Below, piece by piece: positions 1 through 10,541 of a stretch of 64,000 bases of DNA. The notes beneath the pieces were generated by a model that ran no database searches, was not told the origin of the DNA, and was given only the letters and a program-made list of their open reading frames with translations. The DNA comes from Agelas oroides (Eukaryota; Porifera; Demospongiae; Agelasida; Agelasidae). The number at the start of each line of letters is the position of its first letter. Positions within the stretch are counted from its first letter, which is position 1. The position numbers and the translations under genes were made by a program. The DNA lies in contig OX422188.1 in assembly GCA_949130485.1 (NCBI GenBank), positions 7,208,443 to 7,272,442 on the forward strand, read 5' to 3'.

Positions 1-38
1 ACACACACACACACACACACGCACACACACACACACAG
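1..38. repeat. (CA)n microsatellite ending at a 3' splice site
   Basis: Nearly pure CA dinucleotides run from the window edge to the CAG that precedes the first visible TAPT1 exon. Confidence 0.9.
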
Positions 39-3000
39 ATATTTGACCGGCTGTTGGCCTCCATTGGCCAGGACACACTGGACGCACTGTACTGGGTGGC
101 CTCCGAGAGCAGGAGGAGGAAGGAACAGTTTGAAACACTGCTCTACTTCATCTTTGCCATCGTCTATGTCTGTATGCGCCTCCATAGTTGCAGTCAAACA
201 ATCCCTTCTGTAGATGTACGTAGCTACAACTGTTCTACCGTGATGTGGTCAAATGTCTTAGTTTACATCCTCGCTCCATGTTCTCTCTGTTCTCATTCAG
301 CTCCCCTGGGACCTGACCTTTTTATCTTGATATGTGCCCTTTGTCCTTGGGTTGTTTTAGCAACCACTTGAAGTACTTGACCAGGAGAAGGTTTATTACT
401 CTTACACATTGTGGTTTTGTCCCCCTCTCCCTAGCCTTCTGGTACAAACAGTGGCCTTATTGCATTCAGTGAAACGGGATAGGCTAGTGGAATGACCTTA
501 ACAATTCTGCTGCTGAAATGAGAACAGAACAGCTAGCTGAGCTGACCAGGACACTTTTTTGGTCCAAATTATATTGTATATTTAACACTAAGCAAAGAGA
601 AAGGGCAAAGGGGAGAGGAGGAGGCAAGGGAGGGAAGAGGGAAGAAAGAAGAGAACAGAGAGGAAAGGAGGGAGAATATTGAGGTGGAACGGTGGAATGG
701 TTGGGGGGGGGGGGGATGGAGGAAGATTCTATTTGACCTTGACTCACTGCCAGTCATTCATGCAAATGTGGTGTTGGCACAAGCTGTGACTCTGAATGTG
801 GCCATCAACTCATACAACAAGGCCCTCCTGACCATCATGGTCTCCAACAACTTTGTGGAGCTGAAGGGAAGCGTTTTCAAGAAGTTTGAAACAAACAACC
901 TTTTCCAGATGTCTTGCAGTGGTGAGTAGCAGTTTCTCTCTTTGTATCATGTGACTGTCACATGACTTGTCTTGTGGCTTCTCATAGATATTCGTGAGCG
1001 ATTCCATTATCTTATTCTCCTGATGATCGTGTGTGTACGCAATGGTGCACAACTAGACTGGGACCCTGGTGAGTGTGGTGAGAGGACCTTTGGGACCATC
1101 CCCTCAGACCCTCATCCCCTCACATCCCCCCCCCACATCCTCTCCACGTTTTTCCCACACACATGAAACCATTCCCTCTATGTCCATACATATATACATT
1201 GTCTCCCCTTCTTCCCACACACATACACCTTCCCCCCTCCCCCCACACACATACACCTGCCCCCTCCCCACATGCACACACCTGCCCCCTCTCCACACAC
1301 ATACACTGTCCCTCTCTCCCCACACACACACCTGCCCCCCTCCCCACACACATACACCTGCCCCCCTTCCCACACACTACACCTGTCCCCTCCCCACACA
1401 CACTCACCTGTCCCCTCTCCACACACATACACTGTCCCTCTCTCCCCCCACACACACACCTGCCCCCCTCCCCACACACACATACACTGTCCCTCTCATA
1501 TACCACCTCCCACCTTCTCCCCACATACCTCCCCCTTGCACACGTCATCTCCCCATACATATCGTTCCCCCACACATCATGCCCCCTATCCCCACACACC
1601 CTACACACATGCACCATTTCCCCTCTCCTCTTACAATGCACCATCCCCATTCTGCACACACACACCACTCCCCTCTATCTCCCACAGCCCACCTGGAGCC
1701 AATGCTGCCAGTTGTTGCGATGGTCTTTGCTTCAGAGATCTTTGTGGACTGGATAAAGCATGCCTTCATCACAAAGTTCAACGACATCAGTCCCGACGTC
1801 TACCGCAAGTACCGAGCTATCCTCTCACACGATCTAGCTACCAGCAGACACAAGAATGTAAGTAGGGTCAAAGGTCAGGCTGTAGTTACCATGGTGATGG
1901 ATTAGGTACGCATAGTATCTATTGACGCTGATCATCAGTGTCACCAGCCAACAAATGAGCATTAATAGGTTGACTTTTGGAGGCTGCATCATGGCATTAC
2001 TGGCACAAGGAGTATCGGCTTGCAGGTTCAGCTTCTGACAGTCCAATTCTTTTTTCCCAACTGTTTGCTTCTATCCATCTTTTAAGTCTGTGTAGGTTAG
2101 GGTTATAGTTAGGGTAGAGCTTGGGTGAGAGACCATACGTTGTCAAATAGACAGTTGTTAACACAGTCAGTGTCAACAGCTGTCACAATGGCCTAGGCTT
2201 GTAGCAGTCCAGCTATTCTTGTATCTCTTGTATCACTCACAAGAGACAATGCATGGTGATAAGCTACTGTGGGTACTCTCTCCTCCCCTCCCCTCCCTCC
2301 CCTCAGGCACGATCTGATCACTCGGATCTGGTGTCTCGAAGAATGGGTTTCATCCCCCTCCCCCTCGGGTGCCTGGTAAGTCTCACGACTCCCTCATTGC
2401 TTATTCATAGTGGTCCGTTCCAAGGCAGTGATAATCAAGTATAGATCCACATGAGAATCTCGTGGGCTCACTACTACTACGGTGCCACTGTGAGACTCAC
2501 GATTTCAGCTCTGATCTCACGGTCTCACGGCGGAGGCCTCATTTCTCACGGTCTACTGTTCATGAGCACAACAGACCTAGTCACATGACATGAGGCTTTA
2601 AACCATTCTGAGAACGCTGATATGTCACAGTTTGGCATCTATAGAGAAGAATGAGGGCACGAGAATGCTGTATCACACCGCTTCTCACAGATAATAGTCA
2701 TTCCATGGTGGGGCGGGGCCTAAAATTTCAAGATTTCCATGCTGAAATAGTACCGCATTGTGCACGTGGAGGGTAGACCCACCCCCCTTGGTAGAAATGT
2801 TATTAACCACATCTACATCTCACGGCAGACTTTGGCTGCAAGTTAAGAGGTCTGTAGCAGTAGGCCACACAATGTACTATTGGGTTGATGAAAGGCAGTT
2901 CTCTGTTTTCCACTGAACACTTCAGTTGTCATCAGGACAAAGTGTTCAGTTGAAACGTCCAAGATTTCAAGTTGGTAACGGAAGAACCTCCAGGAACCAA

Positions 3001-4067
3001 GTATTACACTGAAGGTCCATGGACCAAAGCAATCGCAGTCCTACTCCCATCTGCTGTTTCTCTAAGTAAGGACCAAGCCTGGCTGTGTTGACTTAGCCTA
3101 CAATTAGCCGGAGTAGCTGCTTAGGTATATGTAGGACAAATGGCACCATTGTATGGTACCACTCCATGACAAGCTATTCTGTGCAATCATGACAGTTTTC
3201 TCTAAGCTGTTAGACTTTTGCAGACAGTAGACAAACCTTGTTTAGCTACATGCCACAGCCCAGTACTATGTAATCATTCTACAGACCACTTTCCAGGTGT
3301 CTGGTTCCCAGTGTCTGGTTCCCATGTGTCTGGTTCCCATGTGTCTGGTTCCCATGTGTCTAGTTCTCATGTGTCTGGTTCTCATGTGTCTGGTTCCCAT
3401 GTGTCTGGTTCCCACATGTCTGATTCCCAGTGTCTGGTTCCCATGTGTCTAGTTCCCATGTGTCTAGTTCTCACGTGTCTGGTTCCCATGTGTTTTCAGT
3501 ACAATAGGAGGCAGTTTCTCAGGTGATGTGACATTTCCCCCTCCCTCCAGGTATGGCAGACATTGAGCCAGTCTCTCTCTCTTCCCGTGGTAACAGGATC
3601 AATTCTACTGGTGGTTACCTTTTTCTGGTGAGTCAGAAAATGACTCTCTATCTCATTTGATGCAAGTGTATCAGCTGCTCCCTTCACTCCGGTTCACTCC
3701 CCACTTCTCCCTCCTTCCCCCTCTCCCTCTCCTTCTTCCTCCTCCCCTCTCCCTCTCCTCCCTCCTCCCCTCCCCCTCTCCCTCCTCCTTCTCACACAGT
3801 CTGACATCCCTCAAGGTGCTGATTGGCATCGTCCTGTTGGGAAAAGCTTGCAAGTACCATTCTTCTGAACCCACCCAGAGTAATGAACAGAGCTCGCATC
3901 TGATTGGTCAACAGAGTCATGTGACCAAGGAGGAGGGTGTACACAGAAGAACTAGTAGTCATGTCAGTAGAGAACAGTCCAGTAAATCAGCGCAGGGGAG
4001 CAAGTCAAAGGCCAAATCCCTGGAAGACGTTGAACGTTATACTCTGTGTAGTAACAGGATTGTATGA
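39..4067 (+). CDS. TAPT1: TAPT1 (transmembrane anterior posterior transformation 1), 5' part off the window
   Basis: This is the C-terminal two thirds of a TAPT1/Emp65-family multi-pass membrane protein, known in animals from the ciliary base and ER. Exons read as 39-171, 754-921, 988-1068, 1688-1857, 2307-2375, 3551-3627 and 3800-4067, all in phase. Diagnostic blocks are DTLDALYW, SNNFVELKGSVFKKFE, KHAFITKFNDISPDVY, RRMGFIPLPL and LKVLIGIVLLGK, which match human TAPT1 nearly residue for residue. The first visible exon begins directly after a (CA)n tract ending in CAG, so earlier exons lie upstream of base 1. The tail after LLGKAC is hydrophilic, Ser/Lys-rich and not conserved. Intron 3 (1069-1687) is almost entirely C/CA-rich simple sequence, and intron 5 holds a 15-bp minisatellite. 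Identity is near certain; the last exon end is the first in-frame stop. Confidence 0.93.
1110..1687. repeat. C/CA-rich degenerate minisatellite filling TAPT1 intron 3
   Basis: Irregular repeats of CCCCTCCCCACACACATACACCTG type occupy the intron up to the acceptor at 1687. Long open frames on both strands here are products of low complexity. Confidence 0.9.
3297..3494. repeat. 15-bp minisatellite in TAPT1 intron 5
   Basis: About 13 tandem units of the form GTGTCTGGTTCCCAT, with scattered C/T and G/A differences between units. Confidence 0.9.
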
Positions 4068-4198
4068 CACAGCCTTGTCACCCCCTGAGGACCCCACTGG
4101 ATCATTACTTTCCTCCTCCTTTAGTGTGTGTGTGTGTGCACCACGTCATTCTCACCTAACACTATGCACAGTGTCTATGATCTATCCTCACCTCCACT

Positions 4199-4270
4199 CC
4201 CAGAGTGGCTCAGTGGTAAGAGCATCTGACCAAATTCAGAAGACCCCGGTTCACACTTCTAATCCCGGCT
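4199..4270 (+). repeat. tRNA-like sequence (SINE head or tRNA pseudogene)
   Basis: It contains an A-box-like TGGCTCAGTGGTAAGAGC and a degenerate B-box-like GGTTCACACTT about 30 bases later, as in tRNA-derived SINE heads. I could not draw a clean acceptor stem, so it is not called a tRNA gene. A hairpin element follows directly at 4270. Confidence 0.55.
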
Positions 4271-4324
4271 AGTCTCATACTCAGGCCACTTGGTCAGATT
4301 TTAAATGACCTGGGAACGAGGCTA
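4270..4324. mobile_element. TAGCCTCG-type hairpin element (MITE-like)
   Basis: The left arm TAGTCTCATACTCAGGCC pairs imperfectly with the right arm ending CCTGGGAACGAGGCTA. Confidence 0.6.
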
Positions 4325-5097
4325 AAAAATACTAGTCCTGGCTGAATCTCAACAACAGTATTACTTCACAACCCTATTGTACAATATCGAGCTTATGAAC
4401 CACTACGCAAAGGGTTAGGGTAGGTGCTCGATCATAAGCTCCTGACAAGCTCCTGACATGAAAGGGTCAGAGCCAAACTTATATAAAACATCATTTCACC
4501 AGTCTCATGTCCAGACTCCACCCTCTCACGAGGCATTTAATGCTATTGTAGGTATTACAACGTATAGCTAAAAAATATTATATAGAAATCTCCCCATAAC
4601 ATATAATATACACTCAAAATATTCAGTAATGTACCTAGTAACATGTATACCTGGTGATGTACGTGTTTCATGCAGAAAGGAAACCTGAAGGGATGTGTTT
4701 TCAGGTGGGTAAACCTGATGTTTGAGTTAGCCCACTCTGGCTCGCACAATTGTAGTGGCCACCATTGTCATTGTGAAGTACACTGTACGTATCTCCAGGG
4801 GAGGTAGGACAAGATCATGTGCACAGCACATTGAAGAACCTGGAGGCGCACGCTGGCTGGGCACAAGACTATACGGGCTGTCCTGATCTCCAAGCAAGAG
4901 CAATAGAAATGCACACATGCCTGCAGTTTTAGTGACTCAGTACTGCAATTAATGATCTCCGAGCTTGTCCTCTCTCCCCTGCTGTATCTCACCATTCACA
5001 AAATATTACTGTGCCATTCTTCAAAATAAATAAATAAACACACACTAACTTGAGAATAGATCGCTGACATGCTATAATTATTATGGTGGCTATGAGT
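4325..5097. other. Intergenic stretch between TAPT1 and SLC25A44 (tail to tail)
   Basis: AT-rich DNA with no supported coding exon. Short open frames on the minus strand (4555-4995) show no family resemblance and no splice partners. It presumably holds both 3' UTRs. Confidence 0.5.
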
Positions 5098-6329
5098 CTA
5101 GCTGTGAGCTAGGGGAGAAGGGTGGGACCGTCTGAGGCTCAAGCGTTTCACCCACTCATATGTGATGACTAGGATGCCACTGGTGGGGGCAGTGGATAGG
5201 ATGCGGGCACTGAGTCCTTTTTTCAGCCATTTCATACCTTCCTGTCTGCACAGTTTTTGTACAATGGCATGGATTGATTTGGAAGCTTCAAGCTGTGTGT
5301 GTGTGTGTGTGGGGGGGGGGGGGGGAGGAGGGGGGGTGGGAGAGGGGGAGGATAAATTTTTAGTCTGTCAAGCTGGGCCATCTCTTCCCCACTTCCAAGG
5401 GTGAGAGATGGTCTTGCTTGATAGACTACATTAGCCATGTTCATATGAGGGCTGACCTGTGAGACTAAGTTGCACATTTAAAACTGCTATATCCCCCTAT
5501 CGAGAAAAATTTCCCTTCCTTTCACATAAATAGAACCCCAGACAACACAATGCACCTGGTATCTTGTCCTGACAACGTCCAGGGGGTTGGTCAGGGTAGC
5601 TGCTACCAAAGCACTCACCACTCCACAGCCAGCTTGCAGCAAAGGGAGGGGACACACTTCTATCATCCCCCACTCCACTGTCCTGCGGAAAAAACCCGAG
5701 TAGAACATCCACCACAGTGCACTGTTGGGGGCATATGTCATCATGCTAACAGCATAGCCTCGATACAATCCAGCAAAACCCTCTTGTCTCAAGACATCCC
5801 GAACAATGGTGACAGACCCCCTCAGTTTGACCTTGTCTTCCTTCGGAATGATATAGTCAACGTTCTTCACAACAACATAATGTCCCCCCTTTCTGGGCGG
5901 CTGTACCACCTGACCCTGCATCATCATATGTTGTGAGATGACATCGACTGGTACGGTCACAGACTGAGCCACCAATGTTGCACTAAAGCCAGCTATCAAT
6001 CCTTTCATTTCTGTACCATATCCATGTAATGAGCTACGTACAAGTTCGTATGTTGTAATATATAGTTGACCTGATATGAGACCAAGTGAGCTGAAAAGGT
6101 ACCCTTTGTACAATCCACGTACTCCTTCATGCTTCAAAACTTTCTTGAATGCATCAAATGTGCCAGTGTAGACGGAACTATGTTGTTGCATAAACAATCG
6201 GGTCTTGATTAGGTTAAATGGATAAACGAGCCCCCTCACACACATGAACAGAGTAGGACCAATCACATAGTAGCGTTTCTTGTCCAGGTCTTCCCACTCT
6301 ATCATCTGTCCACTCTGAAGCTTTTCCAT
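5098..6329 (-). CDS. SLC25A44: Mitochondrial carrier SLC25A44
   Basis: This is an inner-membrane mitochondrial carrier; vertebrate SLC25A44 imports branched-chain amino acids. There are two exons: 6329-5556 (donor CAG/GTGCAT) and 5292-5098, giving about 322 aa against 314 in human. The N terminus has the hallmark IEWEDLDKKRYYV. The three carrier signatures are PFNLIKTR (first acidic residue absent, as in human PFTLIRTR), PVDVISQ and PLDVVRTR. Matching blocks include GQLYITTYELVRS, FAGLYRGYAVSMMTY and KKGLSARI. The acceptor of exon 2 follows a G-rich plus (TG)n tract on the + strand, which is C/CA-rich on the sense strand. The start codon lies about 330 bp from the start of the divergent gene at 6657. 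Confidence 0.93.
5296..5352. repeat. (TG)n-(G)n tract at the SLC25A44 acceptor
   Basis: A TG run passes into a G-rich run on the + strand. On the coding (-) strand this gives a C/CA-rich polypyrimidine region immediately before the exon 2 acceptor. Confidence 0.8.
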
Positions 6330-6656
6330 GATTGGCTCACTGTCACAACACCCCTGGGTCAGGTAACATCATCGAAGATTGCAACACACTGTGCAGGAGA
6401 GAATGGCCCACATGGCTTTTTAGGCACATTAGGCTTGTATTTAGGCTATTAGCTAACCTTTCAGTATGTTTTGCTGCTGCAACAAGTCAGATGATCAGAT
6501 GAGACAGCGCCCACAATTACAAACTCTCCGATCATGTGATCAATGTCTTGAGGCACGTGATCCAGAATAGTCGATAACCTCGTTCCCAGTCTTAGATAGG
6601 GTTGGAGACTGGGTATGAGACTATTATTTCATTTACGTGCACGTGTATGAAATAAT
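6330..6656. promoter_or_regulatory. Divergent promoter region SLC25A44 / 6657 gene
   Basis: About 330 bp lie between the two start codons. A hairpin element (6574-6623) occupies the 3' part, within about 35 bp of the + strand ATG. No TATA box is assigned. Confidence 0.5.
6574..6623. mobile_element. Hairpin element (TAACCTCGTTCCCAGTC...)
   Basis: The left arm TAACCTCGTTCCCAGTCT pairs with GAGACTGGGTATGAGACTA. Confidence 0.65.
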
Positions 6657-7395
6657 ATGTCGAAGAGCTTGGTTTTCAAGGGATTGTCTTTTGTGAAGAA
6701 AGGGCAGGGAGGTAAGCTACCACCTGTGGGTATTGTTAAGGAGAGGAAGGGAGTTGTACCTTCCATGGCAGGAAGGGGTAGCAAGAAAGAGAGCAGATTC
6801 AAGTCAAAAGGGACACTGCAGCACCGCAAGGACAGCCATGGAAGGATCAGTAAGTCAGGAGGACCCAAGATGGACATTAAAGAAAGAGCGACACAGAGAG
6901 AAATAACTAGCAAGCAAAGAACAGATGAGACAAACAGTGCGTAATTGTGTATTTGTGTATTTGTTTAGCCTTGTACCCAGGCTCCTCCCCCCGTTTTTCT
7001 GCAGGGGAGGAGCCTGGGTACGAGGCTATATTTGTTGGTATTGTGTTTCAGTCTGATCAGTGTGTGTGTGTCACCTCCTTATTTTAGGCAAGAACATCGA
7101 ACTATTTGGAGTCAAACGAAAACGCTCAAGGAAAATGATCAAGAATGTAAGTGGTTGTAATTTTGGTTGTGCCAAGTCCTGTTGCTATATAGACTGTGTG
7201 TCTTTTTTCCAGCTTTCACAGTATGTAGCTGAGAGTAAGTCAATTATCTCCAGACGGAGTGCAAATGCCCCTTCCCTTCCTCCACGCCTCATCAAGGAAA
7301 GTGTGACCACTAAAGCAGAAAGGAAAACTCAAAGACAGATGCAGTTCAGTGTTCTGAACATCCCTGGACTAGGCAACTCTGGCTGGCTTGGCTAA
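6657..7395 (+). CDS. Unrecognised small basic protein (173 aa)
   Basis: Three exons, 6657-6936 (donor GTGCGT), 7088-7146 and 7213-7395, join in frame to give 173 aa. The protein is very basic (KKGQGGKLPP, RGSKKESRFKSKG, FGVKRKRSRKMIKN) and ends in a distinct NIPGLGNSGWLG tail. There is no signal peptide or membrane segment. The composition suggests a nuclear or nucleolar protein, but I do not recognise the family. The tidy phases, divergent promoter and non-repetitive sequence support a real gene. Intron 1 carries a complete hairpin element (6966-7028). Confidence 0.7.
6966..7028. mobile_element. Hairpin element, near-perfect arms
   Basis: TAGCCTTGTACCCAGGCTCC pairs with GGAGCCTGGGTACGAGGCTA around a short loop. 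It lies in intron 1 of the 6657 gene. Confidence 0.85.
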
Positions 7396-7643
7396 TCCAC
7401 TTTGGGAGTTAATGATGAGCAAGTGACGGTACCACCGACGTGTTGCAAGCTTCACACTGGTTGACCATTGCAAGTTCAATTGTATAGAAAGTCCACCTTG
7501 GCACATACTTTATAAACCAGTTATTTCATTACACACCATGCAGGCATTTCATAAATAAGATTAACACTTGGGACACTGAGAGTTGAATTGACTTTTAACT
7601 TAAAACAGACCTAACGACAGGTATGCATGTAAAATCCTGTTAC

Positions 7644-8702
7644 TTAATAGACTTGGTACTGTTCAAGTGATGGTCTTCGTGAGGGGGCAGGAGTATGCTC
7701 TCGAATAGAAGAGGAGAGGAGTTTTGTTGCATCAGCAACAGCTTTAGAACAGTTCACAAACTTCTGCCAGTGACTTGTTCCCTCCTTTGCTCCGTGTTCA
7801 AGCAGACTCTTTGTTGTGTTCATCAGCTGAACACTCGAACTGACCATGGCCATCGCTCCCCCTAGTATATTGGTCTGGGATTCGTACCCTCTTTCAGTTA
7901 ACTTAGCCGGCTTTCCCTTGAACTCTGGTAGATTAGCAAACTCTACTACACAGTTCACTGCTTCTATTACTGGCTTACCAAAGAGCAAGCATCGCTTTCT
8001 TTTCTCTCCCGAGTGTGATGCTGCAAATGCCTTCAGACTGGACAGAAAAGCTGCTGTTGTACCTTGAAGACATTGGGCACAGTTGGCGAACTGCATTTGA
8101 TCCATTTCACTTATCTTTTTGTTCTCAGATGCCAACTTACACCCCTGTGTCAACAGAGCTAGGTTGTTGGCAAATGTTCTCGAAATCTGAATAGTCTGGT
8201 CTCTAGTCAGCGGACCACTCTCTGGTTTGAACTTACTGTATGCCATGTTCACTGCCTGCTTGGCTCTTGCGAATGAATACCGATCAACGACCCCAGGTGT
8301 AGCTGGTGTACAACGGACATCAGTTAGAGCTGTAAAATAAGCAGCATGTGTGGCTGCCTCCACGAGAATAATGACTTGGTCGGCCACCTGCTGCACACAC
8401 TGGTGCACCAAAGTCAGGTTCGTTTGGTGAATGTACTTACTGAGGTCCTTGATGGATATTGCCAGGCCCTTCGTGTTGGCTACAATTGCATCCCTTGACT
8501 TTCCATAGGACTCATTTCCTTTTGAAACGGGTTCTAAAGCCGATGGCTGCAACCCAGATTGTAGGAGTAATAGTTCTGCTACCAGTTGCATTCTGTCTGA
8601 AGATTCCTCACACACACTCCCCACAATGGCTGGCGTGAGGTAGAGGTCATTCTTTGAGCTGCTCTGAGGCAGGCTGATCGCTGAAGAAGTTGCTGAGGCC
8701 AT
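7644..8702 (-). CDS. TLNRD1: Talin rod domain-containing protein 1 (TLNRD1/MESDC1)
   Basis: An intronless reading frame of 352 aa from the chosen Met (human 362 aa, also intronless). In human, TLNRD1 is a dimeric actin-bundling protein of talin-rod-like helix bundles found in filopodia. Blocks shared with human are RMQLVAELLLLQS, SRDAIVANTKGL, HAAYFTAL, VDRYSFARAK and ILGGAMAMVSS, followed by a C-terminal cysteine/alanine-rich helix and a polar tail. The frame stays open upstream to an ATG at 8906, but the extra 68 residues have no counterpart, so the start at 8702 (MASATSS) is preferred. It is head to head with ISOC2. Confidence 0.9.
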   Translation of the reverse strand: MASATSSAISLPQSSSKNDLYLTPAIVGSVCEESSDRMQLVAELLLLQSGLQPSALEPVSKGNESYGKSRDAIVANTKGLAISIKDLSKYIHQTNLTLVHQCVQQVADQVIILVEAATHAAYFTALTDVRCTPATPGVVDRYSFARAKQAVNMAYSKFKPESGPLTRDQTIQISRTFANNLALLTQGCKLASENKKISEMDQMQFANCAQCLQGTTAAFLSSLKAFAASHSGEKRKRCLLFGKPVIEAVNCVVEFANLPEFKGKPAKLTERGYESQTNILGGAMAMVSSSVQLMNTTKSLLEHGAKEGTSHWQKFVNCSKAVADATKLLSSSIREHTPAPSRRPSLEQYQVY

Positions 8703-9013
8703 AGTCTCCACACAATCTGGCCTCACAGCCACACCCCCTGCAAACGGTTTGAGGTACAAGACATTACTGTCATCAGTGACTTTAATAACTAACCTACTCC
8801 AATAAGTGCGCCAGGTAGCGTACACACTCACACAACTAGCATAGAGGGACTTTGGAAATGATTTTTTTACCTTCGCAGTTGAAGTCAACAGTAGAGATAC
8901 GCCCACCGGCTTTGCAAGAGTGGGCGTGGCTCAGCATTGCCGCTCGAGTATGGGGATAGAACTGGGGATGGAATCAGGTGGAGTTTCAATGTCCCCATAC
9001 CGTGCCACTTGTC
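8703..9013. promoter_or_regulatory. Divergent promoter region TLNRD1 / ISOC2
   Basis: About 310 bp separate the two start codons, or about 107 bp if TLNRD1 uses the upstream ATG at 8906. Confidence 0.45.
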
Positions 9014-10255
9014 ATGGCTGTGCCTGCGGTGAGGAGTCTCGGCCGGCTAGCGGCCAACAACTGCTACTTCTTCTTGTGCGACATGCAGGAGAAGTTCAGG
9101 CCCTCCATTCGGTACTTCCCCGAGATCATCACCGTAGCTCAGCGTATGGTAAGCCACGGGAGAAAAGGATGAGTAAAATATCTGTTGCAAACACGTGGCA
9201 ACGCTGTTCCCCATGTCAGTTCCATGCCCTATGTTACAGGTGACAGCCGCTAATATTCTGGACATCCCGGTAATTGCAACAGAGCAGTACCCAAAAGGTG
9301 AAAAAACCCATCCATTATACTGACATCCCCACATTTCTAGAGTGCAATCAGTTTTGCTGATCAAATGAGGCCCTATCTCCATGTATGTATTCTGTTCTGA
9401 TGTATGCAAGCATACATGGACAGACACATGCACATATATGCACACTCACACACACGCCAGGACTTGGCAACACTGTCTCGGAGATTGATGTCAGCAAAGC
9501 CAATGTGTTTTCCAAGACGGTCTTCTCAATGGTGATCCCAGATGTGGAAGACATTCTGAAACAAGACGCTAATCGGAAGTCTGTTGTACTGTTTGGGATT
9601 GAGGTACAGGCAGCACAAAACCATGGAGGGAGGGAAGAAGAGAGGAGGGTGGGGCGTGTGTTGAGGAATTCTTACGAAGAGTTGCACTGGGTGCTTCTTT
9701 CATAAAGGTTACACAAATGAATTACGTATGATTTCTTTTTCCTTAGACACAAGTGTGTGTGCAGCAGACAGCCCTGGACCTGCTGGATCGAGGATATGAT
9801 GTCCATGTGCTAGCTGACGGAGCGTCTTCACGATCCCAAGTGGACAGGTTGTTTGCACTGGAGGTAAGGGTCAGAGTTCAGTTGTATAATCTCATAACAT
9901 TGCTTGCTATAGCTAGTGAATATCATGTCATCTTAGGATGTGTAGCACATGACCTTTAGGTCATTGATTACATTTCTGAGTCAATTAAGCACACTGAAAA
10001 GTACTGCAAGGAGCCCTACCCCTTATCCTCACACATTCACACACTCACAAACCTCACCTGTCCCTCCTCTCATCCCTACACATAAACCACCCTCCTATGC
10101 TACCATAGCGTATGCGTCAGTCCGGTGTGTTTGTCACCACTAGTGAGTCTGTTCTCTTTGAGCTGCTAGGAGACTCCAAACATCCCAAGTTCAAGGAGGT
10201 ACAAGCACTCATCAAAACATCTGCCCCGGACTCAGGATTGCTCACTAAACTGTGA
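9014..10255 (+). CDS. ISOC2: Isochorismatase domain-containing protein (ISOC2-like)
   Basis: Five exons, 9014-9148, 9240-9297, 9461-9603, 9747-9863 and 10109-10255, give 199 aa (human ISOC2 205 aa). The fold is that of the cysteine-hydrolase (isochorismatase-like) superfamily. Conserved parts are [10 protein letters not shown] with the candidate catalytic Asp, [34 protein letters not shown] with the candidate nucleophile Cys, [21 protein letters not shown] and the C-terminal APDSGLL. The substrate of animal ISOC proteins is not firmly known. Exon 3 is preceded by a CA-rich stretch ending CGCCAG. Confidence 0.93.
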
Positions 10256-10541
10256 GCCAGTGGTAGTGTGTTCTGTGTGTGTAGCTACCCTTGAAGTATA
10301 ACTGCAATTCTACGTAAATTTTTCATGTGTAACGTAACCCAAATTTACATCAAATATGTTATAACAAGAAGTATGTTTTGTGTGTGTGCATGCATGTGTG
10401 TGTATGCACGTGCATGCATGTGTGTGCGTGCTTGTTGAGGTTATAGAACAAAAGTTGTATGTATGATACTTATTGTGATAAAAAATACTTGTAGCTAGTT
10501 ATTATTAATAATAATAATTTCAATGATTGCTCTGTATTAAT
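10256..10541. other. ISOC2 / 10542-gene 3' intergenic stretch
   Basis: A TG-rich stretch (about 10380-10435) followed by AT-rich TAATAA repeats. No gene is seen; the two flanking genes end here tail to tail. Confidence 0.6.

Noticed and set aside
1069-1905. Long open frames on both strands over the CACACC-rich region
   Set aside because: Low-complexity repeat; the only coding part is TAPT1 exon 4 at 1688-1857.
4199-4270. Functional tRNA gene
   Set aside because: B box is degenerate and no good acceptor stem can be drawn; SINE or pseudogene is likelier.
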